DNA of 64,000 nucleotides from Todiramphus chloris collaris (GCA_025345505.1 JANVCC010000152.1:1-64000); one strand, 5' to 3'. Counted from the first letter of the stretch, positions 10,148 to 21,737 are shown. The notes: generated from the sequence alone by a model not told the origin. Numbers and translations are program-made.

Positions 10148-11998
10148 AACATGTATCTCTTCAATCTGTTAATAAATGCATCATTTTACAAGAGATCTTA
10201 GACTTTCAAAGGTGAGAGAAAACTGAGCAACTATTTCAGCCTCCGATGTCATCAATGAGGTCAGTGATGTTCAGGCTAGCAGTCCACTGAAGACAATGAC
10301 TAAGTTTGCAACAGCTCTGTTATTAGGAGAATAAGATTTGTAGGCACAAAGTTGGAAAGTTGGGGAAATATGAAGGATATGTATAGAAAATGAAGCCTGA
10401 ATATAGGACTAATGACACATATAAGCAAAACCACATAAGATCCATTAACAGTATTACAATTGAAATATACTACTGCAAACATACTCCAGAAAACTGGAGT
10501 TATCTTACACCTCTTTAGTCTTCACTTCTAATCTGATACACATCGTGTTTCATAAGTATTGCTTGAATGTGTTTGTGCAAGAAGTTGCTTTTCTGTGATT
10601 AAGACCACTGTCTGTTTTAGCAACTCCCCACCCACCTTCCACCCTCTGCATTGCCAGACTTTAAAATGTCTTAAAAATCAATTTGGCACAATGCTGTAAA
10701 ATATCAAATATCTGAGCTGGATATAACACAAAAACATTTCAATTCTTATTCAAACCATACTGGGAGTACAAAAAAACCCAGACATTTGTTATTCAAAGTA
10801 GGCCATTGTATGTTACATGGGTTTTGCTTTGGCTTTGTTTATTTATTGTTTTGGGTTGTTTGGTTTGGTTTCTTTTATTTTTATTTGTTTTGAACAGGTT
10901 TACAGCATGGATTGGAAAAGGAAGACTTGATGTAACAACTATAATGCACAACTAAACAAGTGGATACTTGGCATCTTTTCTGTTGTTGACATACCTGCCC
11001 CTAAATACTGCTGTATTTAATGTTTGCTAATTCTGGACACTAAATCAAATGTTCATCTTCCTGTGGAAAAAAAAAATATATATATTATCAGTTGTATATT
11101 TTTTCTCAGAGCAAAATAGAACTTTCAAAATAATATTATTTGATAACAGGCCTAATAAAGACCACATTTGTGATAGCCAGTGGAAACCTCATAAGTATTT
11201 GGTGATGATACCTCAGTTAGCTCCAGTACAGCTATGTTAGCACAGAACAGTCCTCAGATGCATAAGCTGCAAAACAAGAATAATTAGTCAGACTTAGTGT
11301 TCCAGCTTTCTGGCTCTGCAGATTCCAATGATATTTGTCCATTGACTGCAATGGACTAAAGAAGAAGTGAACAAGAAGAATCTATGAAGATGAAGAAATG
11401 AAACAAGTGCTAACTGAATATATCTGTATGTATGTATCTCATTGGAATGCTTTATCAAATTTAACTTCATGAGCCAAGCATACTGAGATAATTTTCACTT
11501 AACCATGTATTGAGTAATATCTCTATGCATTCATTGTTTTATTTAATACTGATTAGTTAAAACTCTTTTCAAAATACGAAGTTGTATAAACTTATGGTGG
11601 AAAACAGTTATTGCAATTCCTATGCAGTGACCTTCCATGTAGGGACCTTAACATATACTAAAAAATGATGTTAATCTCAGAAGAATTCTATCAAGTACTA
11701 AGCAGAGAGAAGACAAGTGACTTGTTAAAGCTCATACAGCAATAGAAAGCCAAGAATAGAAATCCAGGAATAGAGTTCATGGTGTAAACTCACAGCAATG
11801 ATTGAGGTAGAAACTTGTACTTTACTCTTCAAACAGGTCTACGTCTGGGGTTGTCAGGAAGAATTATTGGTTTCACTTATTTACTCATTGCTATTAATGA
11901 AATATGTCAGATATGAAAATGCTTCTCAATTCAAATTGATGGAATAGTAAAATGAAGAGGTAAGCGTGCCCATGCATTGGTTTTACATGACAACGTTT
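10148..11998. other. Anonymous AT-rich sequence
   Basis: No gene or transposon is recognised. A T/G-rich stretch lies at 10,820-10,890 (TTTGGTTTGGTTTC-type) and a short TGTATGTATG run near 11,426. Confidence 0.55.
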
Positions 11999-12583
11999 TG
12001 GTAGCAGAGGAGAGCTGCAGGGATAGTGTCTGTGAGAAGACACAACGAGCTGCCTCCATGTTGGTGATACACGGAAAAAACTCCACTACCAGAATAAGTA
12101 GTAAAGTAGGTATGTTTATTCCAGCGCTGGGACGCATGGGGGATAATTCCTCCAAAGTCATGTGCGCCCCCAGCTGCTTTCAGCTCAGTATATATTGGGT
12201 TACATGTTCCATATTAATTGTTTCAAAATAGGCCTATACATATTCATTACCTAGCCCCACCCGGCCTCGCTTCATATTATAACGAACCCAAAAGTCATTT
12301 GCATCTGCATTGTGCTTGCGCAGTGTCGTCTGGTGGTCGTGGGTAGGGGTCCCCGGGATGAAGTACAAGTCTTCCTCAGATGAAGTAAAGAGTCTTCCTC
12401 GTTCTAAACTTTTCACCTCACTTTTTTGCGCATGCTCTTTATGTCCCTGTCCCGAGTTCAGATCTCAAGGCTGGTTTAGGCTCGTTTATGTTGCTTTTAG
12501 GTTTGAGAACAAGGACCTGGTTCAAGGCTCTCCCCGATATCAGTAACTCCTTATTCTCTCATCCTGCTTTGGTAGACATAACA
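11999..12583 (-). mobile_element. Putative CpG-retaining solo LTR, minus strand
   Basis: Read on the minus strand, the block starts TGTTATGTCTACC and ends CTCTGCTACCA, giving TG...CA termini. It carries a TATA-like ATATATAC at about 12,189-12,197 and a polyadenylation signal AATAAA at 12,120-12,115 about 70 bp downstream, which is the expected U3-R-U5 order. Near-matching flanks (AACGTT at 11,992-11,997; AATGTT at 12,584-12,589) could be a decayed target-site duplication. CpG dinucleotides are frequent here (for example GCGCAGTGTCG near 12,318 and TTGCGCATG near 12,426) in an otherwise CpG-poor region. The strand, termini and signals are seen in the sequence; the retroviral identity is inferred. 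Confidence 0.65.
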
Positions 12584-12649
12584 AATGTTGAGCTAGCTGT
12601 GTGCATTGCCCTTGACACATATCTTCCCAGTAAATCATTTAGCCTCTGC

Positions 12650-12930
12650 CTCCCTCCCCCCTAATTCATTGGACCGAGTGAATTTCAGATAGCTCTAAGT
12701 CAGACCCACTGCTGCCCAAAACTGAGCCCATCAGCAACATGGGTGACACCTCTGTGATAACACCTTTAAGAAAGGGTAAAAACCACTGAGCAACACCTGT
12801 GAGAAACAAGTGAGAAAAATAGAGAGAACTGTGCAGACACCAGGGTCAGACAAAAAGGAGAGGGAGGAATGGCTCCAGGTTCTTAAACAAGGATTCCCCA
12901 CTAGTGCATGGTGAATCATGGCATTGATTC
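12650..12930 (+). mobile_element. Fragment of the same ERVL-type LTR family as 5.6 kb
   Basis: This is alignable by eye with the 5' third of the 5.64-6.79 kb LTR. The shared order is CCTYTGTGATAA (12,749 versus 5,782), AGTGAGAA (12,811 versus 5,852), AGAGAGAACTGTGCAGACAC versus AGAGAAACAACTCTGCAGAC, GGTCAG, then AGGAGAGGGAG (12,857 versus 5,904) and a GATTCCCC end. Only the 5' third remains, and it stops before the modular middle. It is diverged and so old. Confidence 0.7.
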
Positions 12931-12997
12931 ATAGAATAAAATTATGAACATAGACAGCATTTCAACATGTTAAATTTCCAATCCAATAATTTAATTC

Positions 12998-13270
12998 CAG
13001 GTAACAAGTGATAGAACAAGAGGAAATGGCCTTAAGTTGTGCCAAAGGAAGTTTAGATTAGATATGACGAAGAATTTCTTTATCAAATAGTTTATCAGGC
13101 ACTGGAATGGCTTGCCCAGGGAAGTGGTTGAGTCCCCATCCTTGTATTTAAGTGTTGAGTAGACAAGTGCTGAGGGATATGGTTTAGTCAAGGTCTTCTC
13201 AGTGTTAGGATAATGATTGGACTAGATGATCTTCAAGGTCTGTTCCAATCTAGAAAATTCTGTGATTCTG
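12998..13270 (+). mobile_element. CR1 LINE 3' end fragment, plus strand
   Basis: This is a 5'-truncated CR1. It contains the end of the ORF2 region (AGAGGAAATGGCC, TTAGATTAGATATGACGAAG, TCAGGCACTGGAATGG, CAGGGAAGTGGTTGAGTC), then the short 3' UTR with TTGGACTAGATGATCTTCAA and the terminal TTCTGTGATTCTG repeat. Its 3' terminus directly abuts the minus-strand CR1 that begins at about 13,275. Confidence 0.9.
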
Positions 13271-13274
13271 TAAT

Positions 13275-15300
13275 CATTGCCCAGTGCTCCAATCTATCTA
13301 TATCCCTCTGCAAGGTCTGCTGTCCCTCAAGACAGTGAAAAACACCTCCCAGTTTGGTACCAGCAAACTTGTTAATGGTTCATTCAACTCCTGCATCCAG
13401 ATAATTCATAAATATATTGAACAGAATTTGCCCTAGAATTGAACTCTGAACACCATTGTTGACTGGTCACCAACCAGATATGGCCATATCTACTACAACT
13501 CCTTGAGCTCTGCCCTTCAGCCAGTTCTTCACCCAGGGCACTGCCTCATCTCACAGTCAGGGAACTTGTCCAGAGGAATGCTGTGAGGGACAGAATCAAA
13601 AGCCTTATTAAAATCTAGAAAAACTACATCAGTTGTCTTCTCTTCATTCACTAGGTGGGTGACACTATCATAGAAGGATATCAAATTAGTTGGACAAATT
13701 TCCTTTTGTGAAACAGTGTTGACTGTGCCTGATGACTGAATTATTTTTTAATTCTCATAATTTTTCCAGGAACTGAGGTTAGAGTAACAAGTCTATAGTT
13801 CCCTGTGTCTTTCTTCATTCCCTTATTGTAAATTGGAATAATGTTGGCTAGCTTCCAGTCAGCAGGGACTTACCCAAATTCCCAAGACCTTTGGTATATG
13901 ATTGAGAGGGATCCTGCCATAACATCCACTAGCTCCTTTAGAACTTTGGGATGAATCCCATCAGACCCCATGGACTTGGAAACATTCAGCTGATACAGCT
14001 GGTCACTTACAATTTCAGTGTTCACAAAGGGGAAGTCACTGTTCCTGCACTTGTGGTTCTCTGACTCAGGGGACCAAGTAGCCCAAGGTCTATCAGTATT
14101 ATTAAAGACTGAGGGAAAAAAACCCCACACTGAATGCCTCCACTTTTTACTCACCCCTATTAGTCAGATGACAATCTTCAACAAGTATTGGTCCAATGTT
14201 TTCTTTAGACCTCCTCTTGCTATTAACATACTTTTAAAAAGCCCTGACGCAACACTGGCCAGTTTCAACTCTAACTGAGATTTGGCCTTTTGTATCTTCT
14301 CCTTGCATAAATAAAATACAGCTCTGTATTCTTCCTGTGAAGCTTGACCTCACTTCCAGAGATCGTACAGTTCTTTTTCCTCTTTATTTCAATAACGAGT
14401 TCCCTGTTCAGCTAAACTGGTCTTCTGCCCCACTTGCTTGACTTATAGCACAGTGGAACTGCTTGCTTCTGTGCTTCTAAAAGGTGATTCTTCAAGACTG
14501 ACCAGCACTTGCAGACTCCTAAGTCCTCAAAATCAGATTTGCAAGGGTACTTTGCTAAATACCTCCCTGAATAGGTTGAAATTTGCTCTCCTGAAGTCCA
14601 GTGTAGCAACTCTGCTTTCTTTTCTCTCATTACACTGAAAATTTTAAACTCAACCATTTCATGATTACTGTGGCCAAGACAGCCACCTACCATCACATCC
14701 TTCACAAGTCCTTCTCTATTCACAGATAACAAGTCTAGGAGGGCATCTTTCCTAGCTGTCTCACTGTCTACTGCTGACAAGAAGTTATCTCTTGCAAACT
14801 TGATGAATTTCCAAAACCTGCTCACCACAGCAGTATGCTATTCCCCGTTGATATCTGAGAAGCTGAAATCTCTCATAAGGACAACAGTTATTAATGCAGA
14901 AATTTCTCCTACTTGCCTGTAGAATAGCTTATCAGTGCTATCAGCTCATCCCAGCTAGACAATTGGTAGTAGACACTCACTACAATGTCTCCCTTGTTTT
15001 CCATCCCTCTAATCCTTATCTAGAGGCTCTCAACCACATCATCATTAGCTGTATGGGCTATGCAATCAAACTTTTCCCTGCTGTATAGTGTGACATCTCC
15101 ACTTCACCTGCCTTGTCTATGCCTCCTGAATAGCCTCTCTCTCTCCATCCCAGCACTCCAACTGTGGGATTGATTTCACCAAGTCTCACTAATACCAATC
15201 ATATTGCAGCTCTTGGAGCTGACCAACACTTCCAGTTCATCCTGTTTGTTTCTCATACCTTGTGTATTTGTGTACAAGCATTTCAGATATGCTTCTGAGC
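13275..15300 (-). pseudogene. CR1 ORF2 (endonuclease and N-terminal RT), decayed
   Basis: Frame pieces on the minus strand follow CR1 ORF2 order. At 15,176-15,418, LKCLYTNTQGMRNKQDELE and MIGISETW form the start of the APE-like endonuclease. At 14,412-14,828, ALLDLLSVNREGLV and GCLGHSNHEMVEFKI give its C-terminal S-D-H block with Asp changed to Asn. At 13,870-14,154, a linker carries SKSMGSDGIHPKVLKELVD. Near 13,360-13,420, a decayed RT part reads about KFAGTKLGG, where intact copies have FADDTKLGG. Stops and frameshifts separate the pieces. The RT C-terminus is missing. Confidence 0.85.
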
Positions 15301-15509
15301 ACTCTGTGCTCCCAGGAGCAGTGAAAATGTTCCCACTAGCACTGCCACCCTCAGGCAATGCCATGTTAAGACTTGGCTTACCTATTGCAATCCTGTTGGT
15401 GTTCCCTCCCCCCATCAATTCTAGTTTAAAGCTATCTCAATCAGCCCTTGCCATGTTCAAAGACCATTTTTCCCACTGGGACAGGTGGATCCTGTAGGGC
15501 CCCACCATA

Positions 15510-15768
15510 CTTTGTCTCTCAAATGTCCTTCCATGTTTTAAAACCCCAAAGTTTTGGCAGAAGCATCAGTCCTTGGGCCAGGAATTGATATCCTGGACTC
15601 ACCTGTTTCTTCTGAAGTATGACCCTATTACTGGGAGGACCGAGTAAAATATTACTTGTGCTCCACAATTTTTTTAACATTCCTTTCAGACATCTGAAGT
15701 CTCTTTTGATTGATCTGGGACTTTTTGTTGTAACAACATTTGTACCCATGTGAAAGAGGAGAAACAGA
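15510..15768 (-). pseudogene. CR1 ORF1 fragment (end of the esterase-like domain)
   Basis: A minus-strand frame at 15,519-15,788 reads FLLFHMGTNVVTTKSPRSIK, then KRDFRCLKGMLKK and a VSPGYQFLAQ-like end. The HMGTN block matches the HVGTND-type block of the esterase-like domain in CR1 ORF1, but the last residue of the block is Val instead of Asp. It is the continuation of the ORF1 piece on the other side of the nested CR1. Confidence 0.75.
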
Positions 15769-17028
15769 TCACAGAACCACAGAATCACACAGAATGTTAA
15801 GGATTGGAAGGGACCTCAAAAGATCATCTAGTCCAACCCCCCCTTCCAGAGCAAGACCACCTAAAACAGGTCACATAGGAACATGGACAGGTGGGTTTTA
15901 AATGTCTCTAGAGAAGGAGACTTCACAACCCCTCTGAGCAGCCTGTTCCAGTGCTCTATCACCCTAACAGTGAAAAAGTTTTTCTTTATGTTTCTGTGGA
16001 AACTCTTATGATCCAGCTTTCACTCACTGTTCTTTGTCCTATCATTGGACATAACAGAGAAGACCCTGGCTCCATCCTCCTGACACTCACCCTTATGTAT
16101 TTATAAACATTAATGAGGTCACTCCTCAGTCTTCTCCAAGCTAAAGAGACCCATCTCCCTCAGCCTTTCCTCATAAGGAAGATGTTCCACTCTCTTAATC
16201 ATCTTTGTGGCTCTGGGCTGGACTCTCTCAAGCAGTTCCCTGTCCTTCTTGAACTGAGTGGCCCAGAACTGAACACAATATTCCAGATGTGGCCTCACCA
16301 GGGCAGAGTAGAGGGGGAGGAGAACCTCTCTCAACCTACTAGCCACACCCCTTCTAATACACCCCAGGATGCCATTGGCCTTCTTGGCCACAAGGGCACA
16401 TTGCTGGCTCATGTTCATCTTGCTGTCCACTGGGATCCCCAAGTCTCTTTTTCATGTGCTACTCTCTAACAAGTCAATCCCCAACCTATACTGGTACCTG
16501 GGGTTATTCTTTCTGAGAAGCAAGACTCTACACTTGTCCTTGTTGTATTTCATTTGAATTCTCCCTGCCCAACTCTCCAGCCTGTCTAGGTCATGCTGAA
16601 TGGCAGCACAACTTGCTGGTCTGTCAGCTACTCCTCCCAGTTCTTATCACCAGCAAACTTGCTGACAGTGCACTCTGTTCCCTCATCCAGGTCATTGATG
16701 AATATATTGATTAGTGCTGGTCCCAGTACTGACCCCCGAGGGACTCCACTAGACACAGGCCTCCAACTAGACTCTGCCCCATTGACCACACCTCTCTGAC
16801 TTCTTTCCTTCAACCAGTTCACAATCCACCTCACCACCTGAGCATCCAGACCACATTTTCTCAGTTTAGCTGTGAGGATGCTATGGGAATCAGTGTCAAA
16901 TGCTTTACCGAAATTAAGTTAGGCCACATCCACTGCACTACCATCATCTAACCACCTGCTTTTTTCTTCATAGAAGGCTATCAGCTTAGTCAAACATGAT
17001 TTCCCCTTGGTATAACCATACTGACAAA
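15768..17028 (-). mobile_element. Younger CR1 LINE nested in ORF1 of the old copy
   Basis: The 3' tail on the minus strand is the ATTCTGTG-type repeat at about 15,769-15,790, followed inward by the 3' UTR (GGACTAGATGATCTTTTGAG) and ORF2 C-terminal coding. The 5' end is truncated at about 17,028. The host ORF1 reading continues on either side (DVTTHLKSLVRP before, FLLFHMGTNV after), which fixes the insertion point inside the esterase region. The length is about 1.26 kb. Confidence 0.88.
16119..16837 (-). pseudogene. CR1 ORF2 reverse transcriptase C-terminal half, broken
   Basis: Two minus-strand frames belong to one decayed ORF2. The upstream one (16,628-16,837) has [20 protein letters not shown], the RT motif B region, with Gln replaced by Arg in the usual GVPQG, then [11 protein letters not shown] in place of the catalytic FADDTKLGG. 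The sequence has a GAT-to-GGT change and loses frame just after, reaching a stop. The downstream frame (16,119-16,442) carries [15 protein letters not shown] and [13 protein letters not shown], the conserved CR1 C-terminal region after the palm. The loss of the second catalytic Asp plus the frameshift makes it inactive. Confidence 0.88.
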
Positions 17029-17029
17029 A

Positions 17030-17455
17030 GGTCGAACTAGGCTCTTCAGATGAGTGGTGACATCCCTAGTTCAGGACACAGGGAAGCAGCATATCTTCCC
17101 AAAAAAGAGGGTCCAATCTGCAAACATGAGCTTCCATTCTGCACCGGAGGGAATCATCAATGACCATAACTCACCATTGTTTCTTCTTGGCACTTGTCTT
17201 AATGCAGGTTTTGTTACAAGGGGTTGAATCTCTCTGATATTGTCAAGACTGATTGAGCAGGTTCGTCCTCTTTCTCATCATGTTCTTCATCTACCACACT
17301 CCAAGCCTTGTATCTATTCTGTAAATGTAACTTAGAGGGTATCTTAGATGGTAAGGAGGGATTTTTCTTGCTGTTCTGTACTGTAACTTTCCTCCACCCC
17401 TCCTTATCCTTTGAGACACTGACTTCCTTCTGGCACAAAGCAGATCCAAAGCACT
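17030..17455 (-). pseudogene. CR1 ORF1 fragment (start of the esterase region)
   Basis: A minus-strand frame at 17,214-17,438 contains KDKEGWRKVTVQNSKK and SKLHLQNRYKAWSVVDEE, a Lys/Arg-rich linker typical of CR1 ORF1 that precedes the esterase-like domain. Further on, an IDDSLRCRMEAHVC-like stretch resembles the first block of the SGNH/GDSL-like esterase. The last readable residues before the interruption are DVTTHLKSLVRP at about 17,030. ORF1 proteins of CR1 elements are thought to bind nucleic acid and lipid; this copy is non-functional because of stops, frameshifts and the inserted element. Confidence 0.75.
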
Positions 17456-18690
17456 GCTATTTAAGTTCAGTTATTTCTTCATTACAGTTTAATGTGAGCA
17501 TTCTTGACTATCACTTAGGTATATTGTGGCATTATCTGTGATTTCAAGTGCAGTGTATGATCTTGAAATAATCAGCTTATGGCACTATTATTTATACTGC
17601 TTTTTGGATTTTTTCTTGTCTCTGGGCTTTGGTCAAGTTCTATTGCAGGAATTTGAGAGATATAAGCCAGAATTACACAGTTGTTGACACTTTATGAAGA
17701 TCAGATCTCTTCTCTTCTTGTCAAATTACACATATTATCTTTTTTTGTAAAGGCCAGAACTGTGAAAAAAAAAAACCCAGATAGTTGCATGTCAGGGTTG
17801 AAATAACTGGCAGAGATCTGAGCTGGGATACTTGTCTATTTCTTCTCAGAGAAGGAAGAAATACGTTCATCCTGCTGTACAAACTTTCAGATCTTGGACC
17901 TAGATGCATCATAAAAACAGTGTACAAAGAATTCCTGAAGAACTGCAGTGAGCAAAGGAAATGTACTCTATCTTTGTCTGTTAAGACTTCCCCTTAGAAA
18001 AGCTGTATTTGGCCATAATAAATTTATTACCCCAATAATCACCCTGAAAACCAACAAAAGTGTTCAAGAAGACTTTCTTTCTATCTAACAGTGACTTCTG
18101 AACTGCCTCTGGAACACTACTCATCACACTGTTCTTCAGGTTGTTCATAACATTTGAATCCAGCCTGTACTGATATTCTCAAAGACAGATGTGCAAATAT
18201 TTCTCATTTACTCTGCTTGGAATGAAAATTAGAAAAAAAATTAACATGACTTAGAAATGGATCATTGATGCAACAGCAGTGAGCCCCGTGGAAACTCCAA
18301 ATTATCATATAATATATTGAATGCTAGATTAAAGGTAGCATAAAATTAATCTAAGTTAGACTAACTCCTACTTTCACTTATGCTACCTTAAAATTGTTTA
18401 CATTTACTTCTGTGTTAATGAGATCAGACTAAAGAAAAAGAAGATAATCTGGAACATGAAAGCAAGAGAGTAGCATTTTATAGAATACACTATTAATCTC
18501 CAGGGGGAAAAAAGCACAAGAATGGAACAGAACATGGCATGAAAAAATTTTTTCAGTGAGACAATTTAATTAGATAGTCAACAATCATAAGGATAGTTGA
18601 CTTGGTCCAGCTATTTTTGAGATCATTAACTCGTCCCTGAGTAATATACTCACCACAGCTTCTGTGAAGATTCATTTTAAAAGACATTGT

Positions 18691-18719
18691 GATGATGATG
18701 ATGATAATGATGATGATGT
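18691..18719. repeat. (GAT)n microsatellite
   Basis: GAT trinucleotides are interrupted once by ATAAT. The run is short, about 9-10 units. Confidence 0.92.
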
Positions 18720-19646
18720 AAAATGTAATAAAAATTTCTGCTCTTAAGCATCTCATGTTAGAAGCTGCACAGAAATTGAGCAGAGTCAGTTTCTGTGCTG
18801 AGAACCTACAAACAATGCAACTGATGATGCTCAATCAATGGAATAAGGAGTTTGCATGATGCAGTAGAGACATGAGAACCAGTGGATGATGATACAGACA
18901 AAGTAATAGTTTAGGAAAATTATCTGTGAAGGACTCTTCTTTGTAAATAGAAGAAAGACAAGCTGCAGCTGATAGGATGAGTATGGTGTAGCAAGAAGAA
19001 AGATAATAACAAACTGGAATTTTTAAGCCCTTTATGAAGTTATTTTATAAGCACATAGCCAAGCTATAAATACAACTAATGGGTCAAAGATGATGCTCAA
19101 GACATAGTTTGGATAGTGATATTCTCTATAGTGGTTGAGAAAAGCAATTACTAGTAAGAGCTTGCCTAGGCAGGACTCTCATTTCACTATCCTATTTCAT
19201 CACACAGCAAGTTTCTAGACATTATAATCTGAATAAGTTTTAAAAAGGGAAAGTGAGATGGTTATGAGTCATCACTGATCACTCCACTTAATGTATTTTC
19301 ATGCAGAAGAGAAACATTCAGGGTTTATCCAACTCCATCTCTGTGTTTCTCTAAGAAATACATTTTCAATTGTTTATGGAAGGATTTTAGGGTGGTTTAG
19401 AGCATTTGAATGGTTTTAGTGCTGTTGATAAGAATTGCATGAGTACTGTAATTTCAGTATAAATGTCTACTATGTAGATCAGAACTTTTAAAATTATGCA
19501 TGTGAAGTAAAAGGAAGTAAATCACAAATTATTTTGTTATATATGCTGCAGAAAATTCAGAAATTTATGCAAAGTTTTTTTTCAGACAGCAAATCTTAAC
19601 TAGAATTTGTCAAAATTCAGAACTGCTGTAGCAATTTCCCAGAAAA

Positions 19647-19661
19647 ACAACAACAACAACA
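19647..19661. repeat. Short (CAA)n run
   Basis: About five ACA/CAA trinucleotides sit in A-rich sequence. Confidence 0.85.
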
Positions 19662-21469
19662 AAACAAATCAAAAAACTCCAAAACTTTTTAATGAATATG
19701 TCCTCTGGAGAAAGACTGTTTTGTTCTCAGAAAGGCATTTTGTTCAAAGATGATTCAAGGCCTTCTAATGAGTGACCATTCAAAAATAGTACAGGATTGA
19801 TTTCATATTATGAATTCAGTGTCAAGAATAAAAAATATATCCTTTATAAATAAAAATTATGCAATCAGAGGAAAATTTTTATTATTCCTTAGTATATGGC
19901 AAGTACTTTCGCCAGCTCATGAAGAAAGCAGAACAGCATACTCTTTGTTCAGGTAACTATGGACAGGTTTCTTATTTATCTTCAAGTACTAAAAAGGAAA
20001 CATTTTTCAATATATTTTTTTTAAGTTTATCTATTAAATAATTCTAATGACAATTATCTTCAAAATCATGCACATGTAACAGTTTCTTCTTGCTGTACAG
20101 AACAAGGTTAATTTATGTCAATATCATTGGAAGACTTGGACTGAAATAGCAATAAGAAATAACAAATAAATGAAAACAGGAAATGTCACTGAGATAGCTC
20201 TTAGGAGTTATAAAATGAGCTATCTCTCTAAGGAAATTCTCATCTTTGCTTAAATTCATTCTCAGCAAAGACATTTCTTCACTTTTATTTTGATGAAATA
20301 TCAGTGTTGACATCTGCCTTTGTCACCATAATCAGTGGTGTAAAATAGGTTCTGACCTAGGACAATCAGTCTTTTTTGTAAAGTATCCAAATAACATGAA
20401 ATTATAGCTAGTAGTTACTGATCTTAACAATATCCATTGACAACAAAAAGCAAAAAGAAGAAACAGTCTCTATTTGAAGCAGTGTTGAGAAAAGAGTAAA
20501 ATAAAAGACCTCTTTTTAAACTGATTGTCAGATCTCTAAAGAATATTTATATTGACCTAAGTAATCCTGTGAAAAATGTTAGGAGAAGGGACATAGCAAG
20601 ATTACTCTTTACAGAGTACATAAGAAAGCAGAGTGTTACAATTATGTCTATTAAACTGTTATGTCCATTATGTCTATAAACATAAATCATGTAGGGTAAT
20701 TAGAATTTATTATATTCTATTTTAATATTTTCAACTTTTCTTGGAATTTTATTTTGTAAGGGTACAACTCACCTACTGTAAGAGTTGTTAGTTTGACCTA
20801 AAGAAAAACTTCATGCTACTTTCTCCTTTGGCCATTTAAAAACCCTGTATTGTTGCTATATAGTTAAATAAAACAGTGTATGTGTCCACTAGCTGAGTTA
20901 TCCCTCCAAACACTATCCCAGTGTGCCATAATGGAAGAGCTCTGTAGCACCGACTAGTCTTCATTATCAATTGCTATGGTCTTATGAGGCTACAAAAAGA
21001 CATCTGCAAGTATAGTCAACCAGTGACACAATGAAAGCAAATCTTGCTCAGCAACCACAATGGCATTACTAAGACAATGGAGTGGTACTTTTCTAGAATA
21101 ATGTGCTCAGGTTTACGTAGAAACGTGTAATATGTGGACTAAGTGCATGGTCCATGGAAATTGAATTAATGACAACAATGGGGTCTAGGGAGTGGTTTCC
21201 AGTCTCTGATATAGATAACATGCTCAGTTCATAAGCACCAGTGTCCAGTGCTAGTTTGGTTGTACTATGATATTGAAGATATCTTGGTGAATTTGACATA
21301 GGAGCTATCAAATGTTACAGCTTTCTAGGTAAAGATAAAACATATCAATGCACACTGTTAGTTACTGAGCTGGATCATTTTCTAAACTCTAGTATGTTAA
21401 TTAGTGGCCAGACAGAATTCAAGTGCTTATTTCAGGTACCCAAAGGGGTTTGATCTTCATGTAATATTC

Positions 21470-21737
21470 CAGAAGGCTTCAAACTGGAAAAGGGTAGATT
21501 TAGATTAGATGTAAGGAAGAAGTTCTTCACTATGACGGTGGTGAGACAGTGGAACGGTTTCCAGAGGGAAGTTGTCAATGCTCTATCACTGGATGTGTTC
21601 AAGGCCAGGTTGGGTGGGGCTTTCAGCAACTTGGCCTAGTGGGAGATGTCCCTGCACATGACAGGTGTGTTGGAACCAGATGAATTTTAAGGTCCCTTCC
21701 AACCCAAACCATTCTATGATTTTATGATTCTGTGAAT
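21470..21737 (+). mobile_element. CR1 LINE 3' end fragment, plus strand
   Basis: The fragment begins around AGGCTTCAAACTGG, runs through TTTAGATTAGATGTAAGGAA, AGGCCAGGTTGGGTGGGGC and GGTCCCTTCCAACCCAAACC, and ends in ATTCTATGATTTTATGATTC. It covers the last part of ORF2 and the 3' UTR, and is truncated at the 5' end. It is only moderately diverged from the typical CR1 3' end. Confidence 0.93.

Larger units (their letters stand above)
13275..17455 (-). mobile_element. Old long CR1 LINE copy, minus strand, carrying a nested CR1
   Basis: From right to left this copy holds an ORF1 fragment (17,455-17,030), a nested CR1 (about 17,028-15,768), the rest of ORF1 (15,768-15,510), the ORF2 endonuclease (15,300-14,412) and the first part of the reverse transcriptase (14,154-13,275). 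Excluding the insert it is about 2.9 kb, which is unusually long for avian CR1, where most copies are short 3' fragments. It is frameshifted throughout. The expected 3' part (end of RT, 3' UTR, ATTCTRTG tail) is absent on the left, where a plus-strand CR1 tail abuts. Confidence 0.88.
17456..21469. other. Anonymous AT-rich sequence
   Basis: No gene or transposon is recognised. It includes a GAT-type trinucleotide microsatellite at 18,691-18,719, a short CAA run at 19,647-19,661, and scattered A/T homopolymers. Confidence 0.55.
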
